A stretch of DNA of 64,000 bases. Origin: an uncultured Bacteroidales bacterium. Lineage in GTDB: Bacteria > Bacteroidota > Bacteroidia > Bacteroidales > UBA932. Positions 1-9,388 of this stretch are shown one piece after another. Location: NCBI GenBank assembly GCA_934691625.1, contig CAKUTA010000009.1, positions 1 through 64,000 on the forward strand. The letters run 5' to 3'. The stretch's first letter is position 1. Each line of letters starts with the position of its first letter. A model generated the notes under the pieces. The model searched no databases, had not been told where the DNA came from, and saw nothing but the letters and a program-made list of their open reading frames with translations. Both the position numbers and the translations under genes were made by a program.

Positions 1-55
1 CATATCTGATGTGAAATACTTTCTTTTTAGACTACAGAAAATTTATGCGTAATGC

Positions 56-87
56 ACAGGGTTTTCCCCCTGACCCCTGTTTTTTTC
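56..87 (+). terminator. Intrinsic terminator of an upstream gene outside the window
   Basis: A short stem (ACAGGG pairing with CCCTGT) is followed by seven T residues on the plus strand. No plus-strand gene precedes it inside the window, so it probably ends a gene lying to the left. Confidence 0.6.
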
Positions 88-141
88 TGTGATTTTCGTA
101 AACGCTAATATTATTAATGTTTTGATGTTTATCGTGATAAC

Positions 142-174
142 AAAAAAGCCTCACAGAGTAATCTGTAAGGCTTT
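142..174 (-). terminator. Terminator of tRNA-Asp
   Basis: A 12-bp stem with one mismatch (145-156 with 163-174) is followed on the minus strand by a run of T (the A run at 142-147). It lies directly downstream of tRNA-Asp. Confidence 0.75.
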
Positions 175-177
175 CTG

Positions 178-251
178 CGGTGCGGATGGGGCTCGAACCC
201 ACGACCTCGGGCGTGACAGGCCCGCATTCTAACCAGCTGAACTACCGCACC
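178..251 (-). tRNA. tRNA-Asp (GTC)
   Basis: Read on the minus strand, the sequence folds as a cloverleaf. The 7-bp acceptor stem pairs GGTGCGG with CCGCACC, the D arm contains AGCTGGTTAGAATGC, the anticodon loop is CTGTCAC giving GTC, and the T arm contains GGTTCGAGCCC. The discriminator base is G, as expected for tRNA-Asp. CA follows the discriminator in the DNA. It has its own promoter and terminator, so it appears to be a single-gene transcript. Confidence 0.95.
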
Positions 252-292
252 AGGAGTTTTGCTGTGTTTGATGTTTTTCTCAAACGCGGATG

Positions 293-322
293 CAAATATA
301 GGGACTTTTTCTGAATCTGCAA
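293..322 (-). promoter_or_regulatory. Promoter of tRNA-Asp
   Basis: On the minus strand TATATTTG (293-300) matches the Bacteroidota -7 consensus TAnnTTTG exactly. A TTG (320-322) lies 19 bp upstream, the expected spacing for the -33 box. Transcription would start about 40 nt before the mature tRNA. Confidence 0.75.
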
Positions 323-378
323 GCGTTTTGAGTGAAAATTTTTAAGAATATGTATATAAAACGATATCCGAAACAACG

Positions 379-416
379 CAAAAAGCGGACGGCCATACAT
401 GTGACCATCCGCTTTT
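379..416 (-). terminator. Terminator of the hsp20 gene
   Basis: A 9-bp stem (381-389 with 408-416) encloses an 18-nt loop and is followed by T residues on the minus strand. It begins 20 bp past the hsp20 stop. Confidence 0.75.
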
Positions 417-436
417 CCACGTCTCGTAGAACGAAA

Positions 437-871
437 CTATTTGACTTCGATAACTTTATGAGCTTCGTTAGGCTGAACTTTGACAATCTTAGGTATATTG
501 ACCTTTAATACGCCATTTTCTACTTGAGCATTGATCTTCTCTTTGTCTGCATCGTCCGGCAGAAGCATTGTCTGCTGGAATTTGCTGTAAGAGAATTCAC
601 GACGGAGATAATGACCGTTCCTTTTCTCGCCATTGTTCTCCTGTTTCTTTTCCATATTGATGACCAGGTCTCCATTATCATCAAGGCTGACCTTGAAATC
701 TTCTTTTGTCATTCCTGGAGCTGCAAGTTCAATGTCGTAGCTCTTTTCGTTTTCTAATACGTTGATTGCTGGAGCTGTAGCATTGGACCTTTCCATCCAC
801 TCGTTATCAAAGAAATCATTGAAAATACTTGGTAACCAATTCTGGTTATTTATTCTTCTTGAAGGTACCAT
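437..871 (-). CDS. Hsp20/alpha-crystallin family small heat-shock protein
   Basis: The 144-residue product has the size and layout of a bacterial small heat-shock protein, an ATP-independent cytoplasmic holdase that binds unfolding proteins. Visible are a short N-terminal arm with WLPSIFNDFF, an alpha-crystallin domain from about residue 35 (SYDIELAAPGMTKEDFKV), the conserved segment ENGVLKVNIPK near residue 120, and a C-terminal IEV tail resembling the IxI/V assembly motif. The ATG is preceded at a suitable distance by AGGAG on the minus strand. The gene stands alone with its own terminator. Two direct repeats upstream (1051-1061 and 1092-1102) may be regulatory, but this is inference. Confidence 0.93.
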   Translation of the reverse strand: MVPSRRINNQNWLPSIFNDFFDNEWMERSNATAPAINVLENEKSYDIELAAPGMTKEDFKVSLDDNGDLVINMEKKQENNGEKRNGHYLRREFSYSKFQQTMLLPDDADKEKINAQVENGVLKVNIPKIVKVQPNEAHKVIEVK

Positions 872-1190
872 AATTAAAATCTCCTATTTTTTATTTTATT
901 ATTCATTTTTATCCTGAATTCCTTGAACTTTCGGTCTTCAGCCTCATTTGTGGCTTCCGGCGTCCAGCCTTGGAATCCTGCTCCGTTTCTTTGACGGAAC
1001 GCTTAAGGTATAAGCAACCTATGTACCATCCGATTAAAAAGTTCTAAAGGTTGACAAAATGACTGGTAATCGGACAGGATGTCATAAAATATTGTCAAAA
1101 TGGCGCATTGGTGTCTAAGGACACTTTTCTGTGCCGCTCCCGCTATCATCCCTGTTTCACTCTGCGGTATGAAACATCTTGGAAATGATG
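872..1190. promoter_or_regulatory. Divergent hsp20/uvrA intergenic region with two direct repeats
   Basis: No gene is seen. The element TTGWCAAAATG occurs at 1051-1061 and 1092-1102 in the same orientation, 41 bp apart start to start. No exact -7 box for hsp20 was recognised. The repeats could be regulator sites for hsp20, or chance in AT-rich DNA. Confidence 0.35.
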
Positions 1191-1198
1191 TATATTTG
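1191..1198 (+). promoter_or_regulatory. -7 box of uvrA promoter
   Basis: TATATTTG matches TAnnTTTG exactly. The predicted transcript start at about 1205 lies downstream of the upstream in-frame start at 1179. This supports translation from the ATG at 1218. No clear -33 box was seen. Confidence 0.6.
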
Positions 1199-1217
1199 CG
1201 GATTAATTCAGTTGAAT

Positions 1218-4115
1218 ATGCCGGATAGCGGAAATATAATAATAAAGGGTGCCAAGGTCAACAACCTGAAGAATATAACAGTAGAGATACCTCGTAATAA
1301 ATTCACGGTAATCACGGGAATTTCCGGCTCGGGAAAATCTTCTCTGGCTTTTGACACATTGTTTGCCGAAGGGCAGCGCCGATTTGCCGAAAGTCTCTCA
1401 TCTTACGCCAGACAGTTTCTTGGACGCATGTCGAAACCGGATGTGGAATCTATAGAAGGAATTCCTCCGGCAATAGCCATTGAACAGAAAGTTAATACCA
1501 GAAATCCTAGATCAACAGTGGCTACGACTACGGAAATCTATGATTATCTTCGTATTATATTTGCCCGCATAGGCCGGACATTTTCTCCTGTAAGCGGTGT
1601 CGAAGTGAAGTGCCATAGCGAGAATGATGTCATGGCATATATTCTCGGAAGCATTGAACCATCAGCAGTGTATCTGCTTGCCGATCTGGGATGGGACGGC
1701 AGGAAGGATAAGGTCGAGACACTCCTCTCACTGAAAGAGGAAGGATACTCGCGTCTTTATTCGCCGGAGCAAGGGCAGCTGCGCATTGATGATGTCATGA
1801 GGAGCTCGGAATCAGGGGATTACCCTGCCGGGCTGCTTCTGATGGTGGACAGGATGAAGCTTCCAGGGATGAAGAACAGTCTTCCTGTTATGCCAGACGG
1901 GGCAGAGATGCCACGGAACGAGTGGGAAGATATGCAGGCAAGGCTTCACTCTTCAATAGCGACGTGCTTCAGCCGAGGAAACGGGACAATGTATGTGAGA
2001 CGCGAAACTGCTTCAGGTGAGGCCGGGATTCAGAAGTTTGTGAACAGGTTCGAGGCGGACGGCATGACATTCCGCGAGCCTGATGAATATATGTTCAGCT
2101 TCAACAGTCCTCTTGGCGCCTGTCCGGTATGCGGGGGGCTTGGAAAGATAATAGGCATAAGCGAGGAGCTCGTGGTTCCGGACAAGACCAGGAGCATATA
2201 TGATGGGGCGATCGCTTGCTGGAAAGGTGATAAGATGGGATGGTTCAAGGATCATCTTGTCAATGTCGCAGATAAATATCATATCAATGTCTTCGAACCG
2301 TACTGCTGCCTTCCTGAAGATACGAAGCGTCTTATATGGGAAGGCCACAAGGCTGCGACTGAGGAGGACTCGCTGATAGGTATCAATGAGTTCTTTAAAT
2401 GGGTCGAGGCGAACCGCTATAAAATCCAGTACAAGTATCTTCTGAACCGCTTTTCGGGGCGTACTGTATGTCATGAATGCAATGGCAGCAGGCTGCGTAA
2501 GGATGCGCTTTACGTGAAAGTCGGCGGAAAGAATATATATGAACTGCTATGCATGAACACAGCTGAGCTGCTGGACTTCTTCAAGAATATAAAGCTTACC
2601 GATTATGAAAGATCCATAGCAGGCAAAGCTATAGACGAGATAAAGTCCAGGTTGCAGTATATTGCCGATGTAGGTCTCGGCTACCTTACACTGAACCGTG
2701 CATGCAATACCCTTTCAGGAGGAGAAAGCCAGCGCATCAATCTTGTTACCGCACTCGGCAGTTCACTTGTAGGCTCAATGTACATTCTTGATGAGCCAAG
2801 CATCGGACTGCATCCAAGAGACACGGACAGGCTCATCGGAGTGCTGAAGCGGCTTCGTGATATCGGAAATACAGTAGTCGTCGTGGAACATGATGAGGAA
2901 ATCATCAGGGCCGCGGACATGCTCATTGATATGGGCCCTCTTGCCGGGGTCAATGGGGGAGAGGTCGTATTCCAGGGGAAGGTTACGGACAATATGCTTG
3001 AAGAAACGATAGCAAAGTCTCTGACTCTTCAGTATATAACCGGTCACAGACCACGTGTCACGAGGGAGAAGAGGACGTGGAGCTATTATGTAGGTGTTGA
3101 TGGGGCTATGGAGCATAATCTTAAAGATGTTAATGTGAAATTTCCTCTCGGGGTGCTTACTGTGGTATCAGGTGTCAGCGGAAGCGGCAAGTCATCACTG
3201 GTGGGAGATATCCTGTATCCGGCATTGTACCGCCATATAAACCAGACAGGAAATCTTCCTGGCACATTCCGCGGGCTTTCCGGAAATATAGACCGCATAT
3301 CTTCAGTCGAATATGTGGACCAGAACCCTATCGGGAAAAGCTCGAGGTCCAATGCCGTTACCTACCTGAAGGTATATGACGATATCAGGAAGCTCATGAG
3401 CGAGCAGCAGTTCGCTAAAATGAACGGCTTTACTCCATCATACTTCTCATTCAATCAGGATGGCGGGAGGTGCTCCGAATGCCAGGGTGAAGGGTTTGTA
3501 CATATCGGGATGCAGTTCATGGCTGACGTTACAATGGTCTGCGAGGCGTGCGACGGAAAACGCTTCAAGCCTGAAATCCTGGAGGTCCGCTACGAAGGCA
3601 AGAATATAGATGACATCCTCAATATGAGTGTGGAGGAAGCTATCGCATTCTTCGGCAGTAAAAGCCAGCCTGAAGCCAGGTCGATAGCACGGAAACTGCA
3701 GCCGCTTGTGGATGTGGGACTGTCATATATAAAGCTGGGGCAGAGCAGCAGCACATTGTCAGGAGGAGAAAGCCAGCGTATCAAGCTTGCCTACTTCCTT
3801 TCAATGAACGATGCCGCGGCAAAGGCTGATGAGAAAAAGATTATGTTCATTTTCGATGAGCCTACTACCGGTCTGCATTTCTACGATGTGGAGCGTCTTC
3901 TGAAGGCTTTTGATGCTCTTCTGGCAAAGGGGCATTCCGTGGTGGTCGTGGAGCATAATATGGATGTGATCAGGGCTTCTGACTGGATAATCGAACTTGG
4001 ACCGGAAGCTGGAGATTTCGGTGGAAAAGTTGTGTTCGAGGGAACTCCGGAACAGCTTGCCTCCAAAGGACGAACATACACCGCAAAATATCTCAGGCAG
4101 AGCGAAGCGAGATGA
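1218..4115 (+). CDS. uvrA: Excinuclease ABC subunit A (UvrA)
   Basis: UvrA is the damage-recognition ATPase of nucleotide excision repair and loads UvrB. The 965-residue product has both ABC modules: Walker [10 protein letters not shown] near residue 34, a CPVCGG/CHECNG zinc module, signature LSGGESQRI near 498, Walker B LDEP near 524, second Walker [10 protein letters not shown] near 651, zinc module [16 protein letters not shown] near 751-780, second signature near 846 and FDEPTTGLH near 878. An ATG 39 bp upstream is in frame, but it precedes the predicted transcription start, so 1218 is chosen. Several segments differ from textbook UvrA (PIGKSSRSN rather than PIGRTPRSN), so this may be one of two UvrA paralogues in the genome. 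The 3' end overlaps the convergent lipoprotein gene by 23 bp. Confidence 0.95.
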   Translation: MPDSGNIIIKGAKVNNLKNITVEIPRNKFTVITGISGSGKSSLAFDTLFAEGQRRFAESLSSYARQFLGRMSKPDVESIEGIPPAIAIEQKVNTRNPRSTVATTTEIYDYLRIIFARIGRTFSPVSGVEVKCHSENDVMAYILGSIEPSAVYLLADLGWDGRKDKVETLLSLKEEGYSRLYSPEQGQLRIDDVMRSSESGDYPAGLLLMVDRMKLPGMKNSLPVMPDGAEMPRNEWEDMQARLHSSIATCFSRGNGTMYVRRETASGEAGIQKFVNRFEADGMTFREPDEYMFSFNSPLGACPVCGGLGKIIGISEELVVPDKTRSIYDGAIACWKGDKMGWFKDHLVNVADKYHINVFEPYCCLPEDTKRLIWEGHKAATEEDSLIGINEFFKWVEANRYKIQYKYLLNRFSGRTVCHECNGSRLRKDALYVKVGGKNIYELLCMNTAELLDFFKNIKLTDYERSIAGKAIDEIKSRLQYIADVGLGYLTLNRACNTLSGGESQRINLVTALGSSLVGSMYILDEPSIGLHPRDTDRLIGVLKRLRDIGNTVVVVEHDEEIIRAADMLIDMGPLAGVNGGEVVFQGKVTDNMLEETIAKSLTLQYITGHRPRVTREKRTWSYYVGVDGAMEHNLKDVNVKFPLGVLTVVSGVSGSGKSSLVGDILYPALYRHINQTGNLPGTFRGLSGNIDRISSVEYVDQNPIGKSSRSNAVTYLKVYDDIRKLMSEQQFAKMNGFTPSYFSFNQDGGRCSECQGEGFVHIGMQFMADVTMVCEACDGKRFKPEILEVRYEGKNIDDILNMSVEEAIAFFGSKSQPEARSIARKLQPLVDVGLSYIKLGQSSSTLSGGESQRIKLAYFLSMNDAAAKADEKKIMFIFDEPTTGLHFYDVERLLKAFDALLAKGHSVVVVEHNMDVIRASDWIIELGPEAGDFGGKVVFEGTPEQLASKGRTYTAKYLRQSEAR

Positions 4116-5325
4116 TGCATGACTTTCCGCTTATGTCCTGGACAAACCTGATGATGCATTCAGGACTGTCGCTGTCCATCGTGTAGTAAAGGAGTTCTCC
4201 CTCATGTGAACCTTGACCGGAAGTCTTTATTCCGTTCAGGAATGAAGGCTCAATGCCGGAGAATGTTACACCGCCGTCAGTGCTGAACAATGCTTTCCAT
4301 CCTGCACCATCTATGTTCGGCGATCTGTCTTTCAGTTCAGTGGTCCTGAAACTTCTGATAATCAGATGAGGCTTGCCGTTTTCGGGAACTTGCTGCACAA
4401 CATCGAAGGCATATTCCAGTCCTATGATTTTGACGCATTTCTGCCCGCTTTCCAGATATGAATCAGGAATGTGTATGAATGCCTGAACCTGGAGGTCAAG
4501 CAAGAGCATTGTGTTTCTGGCTATTTCAGTCATTCCAGGAATGGAGTATATGTAATATCTATTGTCACAGGTCTTTATCTGTAGCGACAGATCCGTATAT
4601 CTGCCGGGCGGCATGGTTATATAGAAATCAGTGCCTTCCAGGCTAGGCACAGGACAGGAAGTGCTGCAATCAAGCATGACAGTCTTTCCTGTCGTGCCAT
4701 CTTTGGCAGGAGGTATTTCCCATATAGGCTTGCTGGTTGGAGAATATCGGTATCTTGCTCCTCCTATATTCTGAATCGCTCCTGCCCGGATCTCGTCTAT
4801 GCTGAAATCAGCTGCTGTGCCGTGTAGCCGTAGCTTCATTATTCCGCACACCCCGGTAAAAGACAGGCTGCCACCATTTCCTGTGCCGACCATTGGCCAG
4901 GCTTCCTTTCCGATGCCGTCTTTGCGATATATCTGAATCTCGGGAAGAAGGAACGTTATTTCTTTTCCGGAGCGTCCCGCCGATGCCGGGTATATGGCAG
5001 TATAGGAATCAGATGATTCAGGATATATGTTTGCTGGCAGGCTCCTGTCGTATCGGAACCTGGCAACGCTGCTGTTCCCCTCATCTGTGCAATAGATGCT
5101 GGCATGCTCCTGTGCCGTTTCTCCGAATACGGCAATCCTGTCTCCTTTTTCCCATAGGACTGGGTAAGATGATTCTCCCTGGCCTATCTGGACCTTGCTT
5201 GTGATATCCCTGTCAAGGCAGGCTTGGAATTCTGTGCATACCGGTTCAATGTCTGCCTCTTCCTGCCTGCATCCGCATGGAAGAAGCAGCATGGAACCAG
5301 AAATGATTATATATACTATTTTCAT
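4093..5325 (-). CDS. Fimbrillin-like lipoprotein, last gene of fimbria-like operon
   Basis: This 410-residue protein starts with a lipoprotein signal (MKIVYIIISGSMLLLPCGC), with Cys near residue 17-19 as the likely lipidation site. Residues 40-130 (VLWEKGDRIAVFG, YTAIYPASAG) resemble the corresponding part of its upstream neighbour (VLWSAGDRIII, LAALYPAEAY). The two therefore share an N-terminal domain, but this one lacks the leucine-rich repeats. A cell-surface structural or accessory role is inferred. ATG at 5325 is preferred to a TTG at 5337 because it gives a normal signal peptide. It lies 39 bp behind the repeat protein in the same orientation. Its last 23 bp overlap the 3' end of uvrA. 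The exact family is not recognised. Confidence 0.7.
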   Translation of the reverse strand: MKIVYIIISGSMLLLPCGCRQEEADIEPVCTEFQACLDRDITSKVQIGQGESSYPVLWEKGDRIAVFGETAQEHASIYCTDEGNSSVARFRYDRSLPANIYPESSDSYTAIYPASAGRSGKEITFLLPEIQIYRKDGIGKEAWPMVGTGNGGSLSFTGVCGIMKLRLHGTAADFSIDEIRAGAIQNIGGARYRYSPTSKPIWEIPPAKDGTTGKTVMLDCSTSCPVPSLEGTDFYITMPPGRYTDLSLQIKTCDNRYYIYSIPGMTEIARNTMLLLDLQVQAFIHIPDSYLESGQKCVKIIGLEYAFDVVQQVPENGKPHLIIRSFRTTELKDRSPNIDGAGWKALFSTDGGVTFSGIEPSFLNGIKTSGQGSHEGELLYYTMDSDSPECIIRFVQDISGKSCIISLRSA

Positions 5326-5364
5326 ACGTTGATCCAATATTTTAGTCGTGTTGCTGAGGTCATG

Positions 5365-8300
5365 TCAAAATGCCTCTATTCTCCATCTCGCTGGAAGTTC
5401 TGCGGCAATATGGCTGTCTATTGCTCCGCCCTTTGCAAATAATGTCCCTTCTGCCGGCATGATGTGGAACATGTTGCTGCAGTTCAGGGTTTCAGACACT
5501 CTGCTCATATCCATTCTTATGGAAGAAAGGCTTTCACAGCTGCTGAACATCGATGCCATTCCTGTGACCTTTGAAAGATCAAAATTCGATATGTCAAGTT
5601 CCTTCAGTGAGCGGTTGTAGCTGAACATGTGGTTCATATTCGTTACATTTGATGTGTCAAACCTTGATAAATCGAGTGCTTCCAGGCTCTTGCAGCTGAA
5701 CATGCCTGACATGTCGGTAACTTTGGAGGTCCTGAGTCCTGATATGTCCAGCTTCCTCATCTTGTTGCAGTTCATGAACATGCCGTTCATGCTATTGACA
5801 TTGTCGGAACGGCATGTCGAGAGGTCAAGTTCCATAAGATTTATGCAGTCGCTGAACATGTAGCTCATGTCTGCAGCCCTGCTGCCGTCGAAATTTATCA
5901 GATTAAGAGATTTCAGCGATGAGCAGAATGAGAACATCCCATATAGCCTGGCTCCTTCTCCACAGCTGAAATCTGTAATGCTTATGGATTCCGCACTGCA
6001 GCTATAGAACATGTGATAGGCGTTTGTCAGTTTCGGTGCATTGAAGTCTTTCAGCTCTATGGATATAGCCCCACACTCGCTGAACATCTCGCGTGTGTTT
6101 TCCACATTCGTAGCGACCAGTCTTGATACATCCAGGGTTCTAAGCGAGGTGCATCCCTTGAACATGTATGACATGCTCTTTACTTCCGGAGTATAGAAGT
6201 TCGACAGATCCAGCTCTTCAATCTTTTTGCAGTTATAGAACATGTTGCTCATGTATTTTACCTTATCTGTACGGAAACTCCTGATATCCAGAGTCTGAAG
6301 CCTTGCGCATCCGTCGAACATCGATGACATGTAGCGGCATTCTGGTGTATCGAATCCGGATATGTCCAGATCCGTTAATGATGAGCAGTTGCAGAACATG
6401 CTGTTCATGTTTTCGCAGCGGGAAGTATCGAAGCTCGAAAGGTCAAGAGACTTGAGTTTGCTACAGTATGAAAACATGCCGCTCATATCCGTTACCATGG
6501 ATGTATTCAGCCCATCGGTGATTATGTATTCCAGTGCGGAACACCCGCTGCACATGCTTTCCATGTTTGTGACGGAGGATGTGTCAAATCCGGAAAGATC
6601 AAGCGATTTCAGGGCAGAGCATCTGTAAAACATGTTATTCATGTTTATTGCAGAGGATGTGCTGAATCCTTCAAGGTCTATCTCAGAGAGAGCATAGCAG
6701 CTCTTGAACAGCTCTGACATGTCAGTTACATTGCCGGTCTGCATCGAGGATATATCTATATCCGACAGAGAAGTGCAGCCGTAGAACATTCTGCGTATGT
6801 TTGCAAGGGATGGCGTCGATACCTCTCCGATGTGGCAGGATTCCAGATGTGAACAATTCGCAAACATGCTTTCCATGCTGGTGATATCATCAAGTTCAGC
6901 ATGTGACAGGTCTGCGGCAACAAGATACTCCTCTTCCTTATTGTATCCGTTGCTGCTGAACATGTTGTCGAAAGAGACGGCGCCTTTCCCGACCCTTAGT
7001 TTTACGGTATGCCGTCCAGGCTCTCCGAATACATGCGAAAGCCTGATGAAATCATCCTGTGCTGATATAATATCCTCTTGTCCGTCATCATATACGGCTG
7101 CAGTGATGTTATGCTTTTTTGACAGGCAGATGTCCCGTCTTTCGTTACTTGTGGAAGTCTCGTATGTCGCTACAATGACATTGGCATATTGTACAATCCT
7201 GATATCTCGCTCCTTACCGCTGTCATGCTGCCGGAATCTTACAAGGCACTCTCTGTCTGTCCTGCTTGGCTGGATTTTATAGCTTAGCAGCACCCCTTTT
7301 TCAGGATTGTCTCCGCTGAAAGTGGATCCTGTGAGCATTTCAGGCATGGAACTGCTCCATGTCTTGCCGTTGTCCTCACTGAATTCTGCTGTCCATGGAA
7401 TTCCTTCAGTGTTCTCGGAGCCATCAGCACAGGTCTCCCGTAGATAGCTTTTCATTGTCGCTGTCCCGGAGCCGCCCTCCCTGTACACTTCGATTTTTCC
7501 GGCAGTGCATTCCAGCCCGTATTCGATACGTGTCATGGCGGATATTCTGTCCCCGCCAATCACATCTTCTGTCCCGGCTTTTCTGAACTGCGCAAGATCC
7601 AGGTTTACAGTTGTTATCATTGAACGCTCAATATGCAGTGGTTCAGACATATAATATATTCTTTCCGCTCCATCTGCACCGTCTGTCTTCAGCTGGATTC
7701 TGAAATTTGTGTATTCCGCAGGTGGCACAGCCAGGATGAATTCCTCCGGTTTCGCAGAAATGGCTGCATCTGCACATGAAAGAGTGATGGATTTGCCTGT
7801 ATCACTGCCACTCCTGCTTTCAGAATCCCATATCACCTCGCTATTGCTGAAACTGGCTATCGGGCCACTCATGTCCTGGTTTGCGGCAATCTTTATTTCT
7901 GTGAGCGAAACGTCTTTTCCCAGAGTGCTCAGCCGTATCCTCAGAAGTCCACATATATTCTTGAATGATAGCCTGTCAGTAGAGGCATCTGCCAGCATGG
8001 GCATCACCCCGCTGTCTATGCCTCCTTTTATAAAGGTCTGCCTGGAAGGGATTGTGATTGTATGTCTTCCGTCTGACCAGGAGTATGCCTCTGCCGGGTA
8101 GAGAGCTGCCAGAGGCTGGTCTTCCGGTGGTGGAACATTCCCGTCCAGACCGTTTATGAAACGGAATACGGCTTCTCCGCCATTGTCATCTGTGGCATAG
8201 TATGATTCGGCCTTCTGTCCTTCAGAAGCGATTATTATGCGGTCTCCGGCAGACCATAGGACTGGAATGCCTCCATCGGAAGATGCTGTGCCGAGACTGG

Positions 8301-8436
8301 TTCTTGTCGCAATGCCTTGTTCCGCAACAGCAGTGAATATTGCCGCTGTCCTGCTGTTCCATGATGGCCAGGATGTGGCGCATGCATGCAATGCTACCAG
8401 AAGTGCAGGAGAGATGATTCTGAATAATCTTTTCAT
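5365..8436 (-). CDS. BspA-type leucine-rich repeat surface lipoprotein
   Basis: The 1023-residue product has a lipoprotein signal (ALLVALHAC), an N-terminal domain shared with the next gene (to about residue 310), a BACON-like segment (about 310-430), and about 19 tandem units of 23-25 residues from about 490 to 990. Each unit follows the pattern (L-x-x-L-D-L-S-x-F-D-T-S-x-V-T-N-M-x-x-M-F-x-x-C), typical of the BspA/DUF285 repeat. BspA-like proteins of Tannerella bind host matrix and other bacteria; adhesion is inferred here from family. A GTG at 8451 is in frame, but ATG at 8436 gives the standard signal peptide. The gene follows its neighbour by 11 bp inside a fimbria-like operon, so it may act as a tip or surface adhesin. 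Confidence 0.88.
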   Translation of the reverse strand: MKRLFRIISPALLVALHACATSWPSWNSRTAAIFTAVAEQGIATRTSLGTASSDGGIPVLWSAGDRIIIASEGQKAESYYATDDNGGEAVFRFINGLDGNVPPPEDQPLAALYPAEAYSWSDGRHTITIPSRQTFIKGGIDSGVMPMLADASTDRLSFKNICGLLRIRLSTLGKDVSLTEIKIAANQDMSGPIASFSNSEVIWDSESRSGSDTGKSITLSCADAAISAKPEEFILAVPPAEYTNFRIQLKTDGADGAERIYYMSEPLHIERSMITTVNLDLAQFRKAGTEDVIGGDRISAMTRIEYGLECTAGKIEVYREGGSGTATMKSYLRETCADGSENTEGIPWTAEFSEDNGKTWSSSMPEMLTGSTFSGDNPEKGVLLSYKIQPSRTDRECLVRFRQHDSGKERDIRIVQYANVIVATYETSTSNERRDICLSKKHNITAAVYDDGQEDIISAQDDFIRLSHVFGEPGRHTVKLRVGKGAVSFDNMFSSNGYNKEEEYLVAADLSHAELDDITSMESMFANCSHLESCHIGEVSTPSLANIRRMFYGCTSLSDIDISSMQTGNVTDMSELFKSCYALSEIDLEGFSTSSAINMNNMFYRCSALKSLDLSGFDTSSVTNMESMCSGCSALEYIITDGLNTSMVTDMSGMFSYCSKLKSLDLSSFDTSRCENMNSMFCNCSSLTDLDISGFDTPECRYMSSMFDGCARLQTLDIRSFRTDKVKYMSNMFYNCKKIEELDLSNFYTPEVKSMSYMFKGCTSLRTLDVSRLVATNVENTREMFSECGAISIELKDFNAPKLTNAYHMFYSCSAESISITDFSCGEGARLYGMFSFCSSLKSLNLINFDGSRAADMSYMFSDCINLMELDLSTCRSDNVNSMNGMFMNCNKMRKLDISGLRTSKVTDMSGMFSCKSLEALDLSRFDTSNVTNMNHMFSYNRSLKELDISNFDLSKVTGMASMFSSCESLSSIRMDMSRVSETLNCSNMFHIMPAEGTLFAKGGAIDSHIAAELPARWRIEAF

Positions 8437-8447
8437 ATATAAAGTTT

Positions 8448-9374
8448 TCACATGTGTATATCCCTGTCATCCATATCGTAAGAGCCCCAGTCCTGGAATG
8501 ATTCTGTCATGCTGGCAGAAACTCGTCCTCCGCTATATGATATGGCATAAGTATATCGCTTTCCGGCTTCCCAGCTTACTCCATCTAGAGGAATCCTGCC
8601 GGATATTATCCTCCCGTTGTCCGTCATTTTGATAATTATAGCTGCTCCGGAGTCCATGCTGAAAGTCTGGGGAGGGAACAGAAAGCTGGCATCAGTGATG
8701 AACTCCCCAGGAGTGGCAGCGGCATCTGACGGAAAATTTATCCCACTCATCAGGAATGTCCCGGTATCATCCCCTGTGCTCCATTTTCTGGAGGCCATGT
8801 TGTAGCTTCCTGTTCCTGCTGCACCTTGCACCAGTATATTGTCAATGTGCCCGCCATCTGCAAACTCTTTTCCGGCAATGAACTTCAATCCTGAAAGGAT
8901 ATGGCTGAAATTCAATGAGAACGCATCGTCGTTACGTATAATATCTGATGCCACCATGATATCAATATGTTTCTCTGCATCAGCTGGAGCATTGTAGAAT
9001 ATTACCGGTTCTTCCCCTGGAGCTGAGATGCCCATTATGCCATCACTTCCGGAGGTCTCCGTGTAGGGGAGATATGCATACGCCCTGAGCCTTTGCCCGG
9101 GCATCATGTATAGTGGGTGCTCCCCGCTCCATACCCCGTCTTCCAGATGTACAGGCATGTTCCATGCATAGTCTGCGATGAATGGCGGAATGTCGCCAAG
9201 ATGCACGGACAGGCCGAACATTGTTTCCTGAAGATTCCCGGTCACACCTATTCTATCAGCCTTGGTCAGCCCGGAGGTGACATATTTTTCCTTGTATCCG
9301 GAAAATGTCTGCGGTAATGTGCTGCAAGACATGGACACAAGAACCAAGAAAGCATATCCTGTCAGTTTTCCCAT
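8448..9374 (-). CDS. Fimbrillin family lipoprotein
   Basis: This 308-residue protein has a lipoprotein signal (LVLVSMSC, Cys at residue 17). Its features are common in fimbrillin-family (Mfa/FimA-like) proteins of Bacteroidales: a segment near residue 95 reading MMPGQRLRAYAYLPY, and FSLNFSHILSGLKF near residue 150, where a conserved fimbrillin strand usually lies. Such proteins are exported as lipoproteins and polymerise or cap fimbriae after cleavage by an Arg-gingipain-like protease. It is the third gene of the operon, 14 bp after the DUF4906-like gene. Its role as minor subunit or accessory tip component is inferred from position. Confidence 0.75.
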   Translation of the reverse strand: MGKLTGYAFLVLVSMSCSTLPQTFSGYKEKYVTSGLTKADRIGVTGNLQETMFGLSVHLGDIPPFIADYAWNMPVHLEDGVWSGEHPLYMMPGQRLRAYAYLPYTETSGSDGIMGISAPGEEPVIFYNAPADAEKHIDIMVASDIIRNDDAFSLNFSHILSGLKFIAGKEFADGGHIDNILVQGAAGTGSYNMASRKWSTGDDTGTFLMSGINFPSDAAATPGEFITDASFLFPPQTFSMDSGAAIIIKMTDNGRIISGRIPLDGVSWEAGKRYTYAISYSGGRVSASMTESFQDWGSYDMDDRDIHM

Positions 9375-9388
9375 ATCTATAAAGGTTA

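Noticed and set aside
2013-2474. Open frame opposite uvrA
   Set aside because: It covers conserved UvrA coding sequence and has no features of its own; the same applies to the other antisense frames in uvrA.
5500-6850. Regular repeats of about 70-75 bp, CRISPR-like at first sight
   Set aside because: The repeats are imperfect, in frame, and encode the BspA repeat units of the surface protein; there are no identical repeats with unique spacers.
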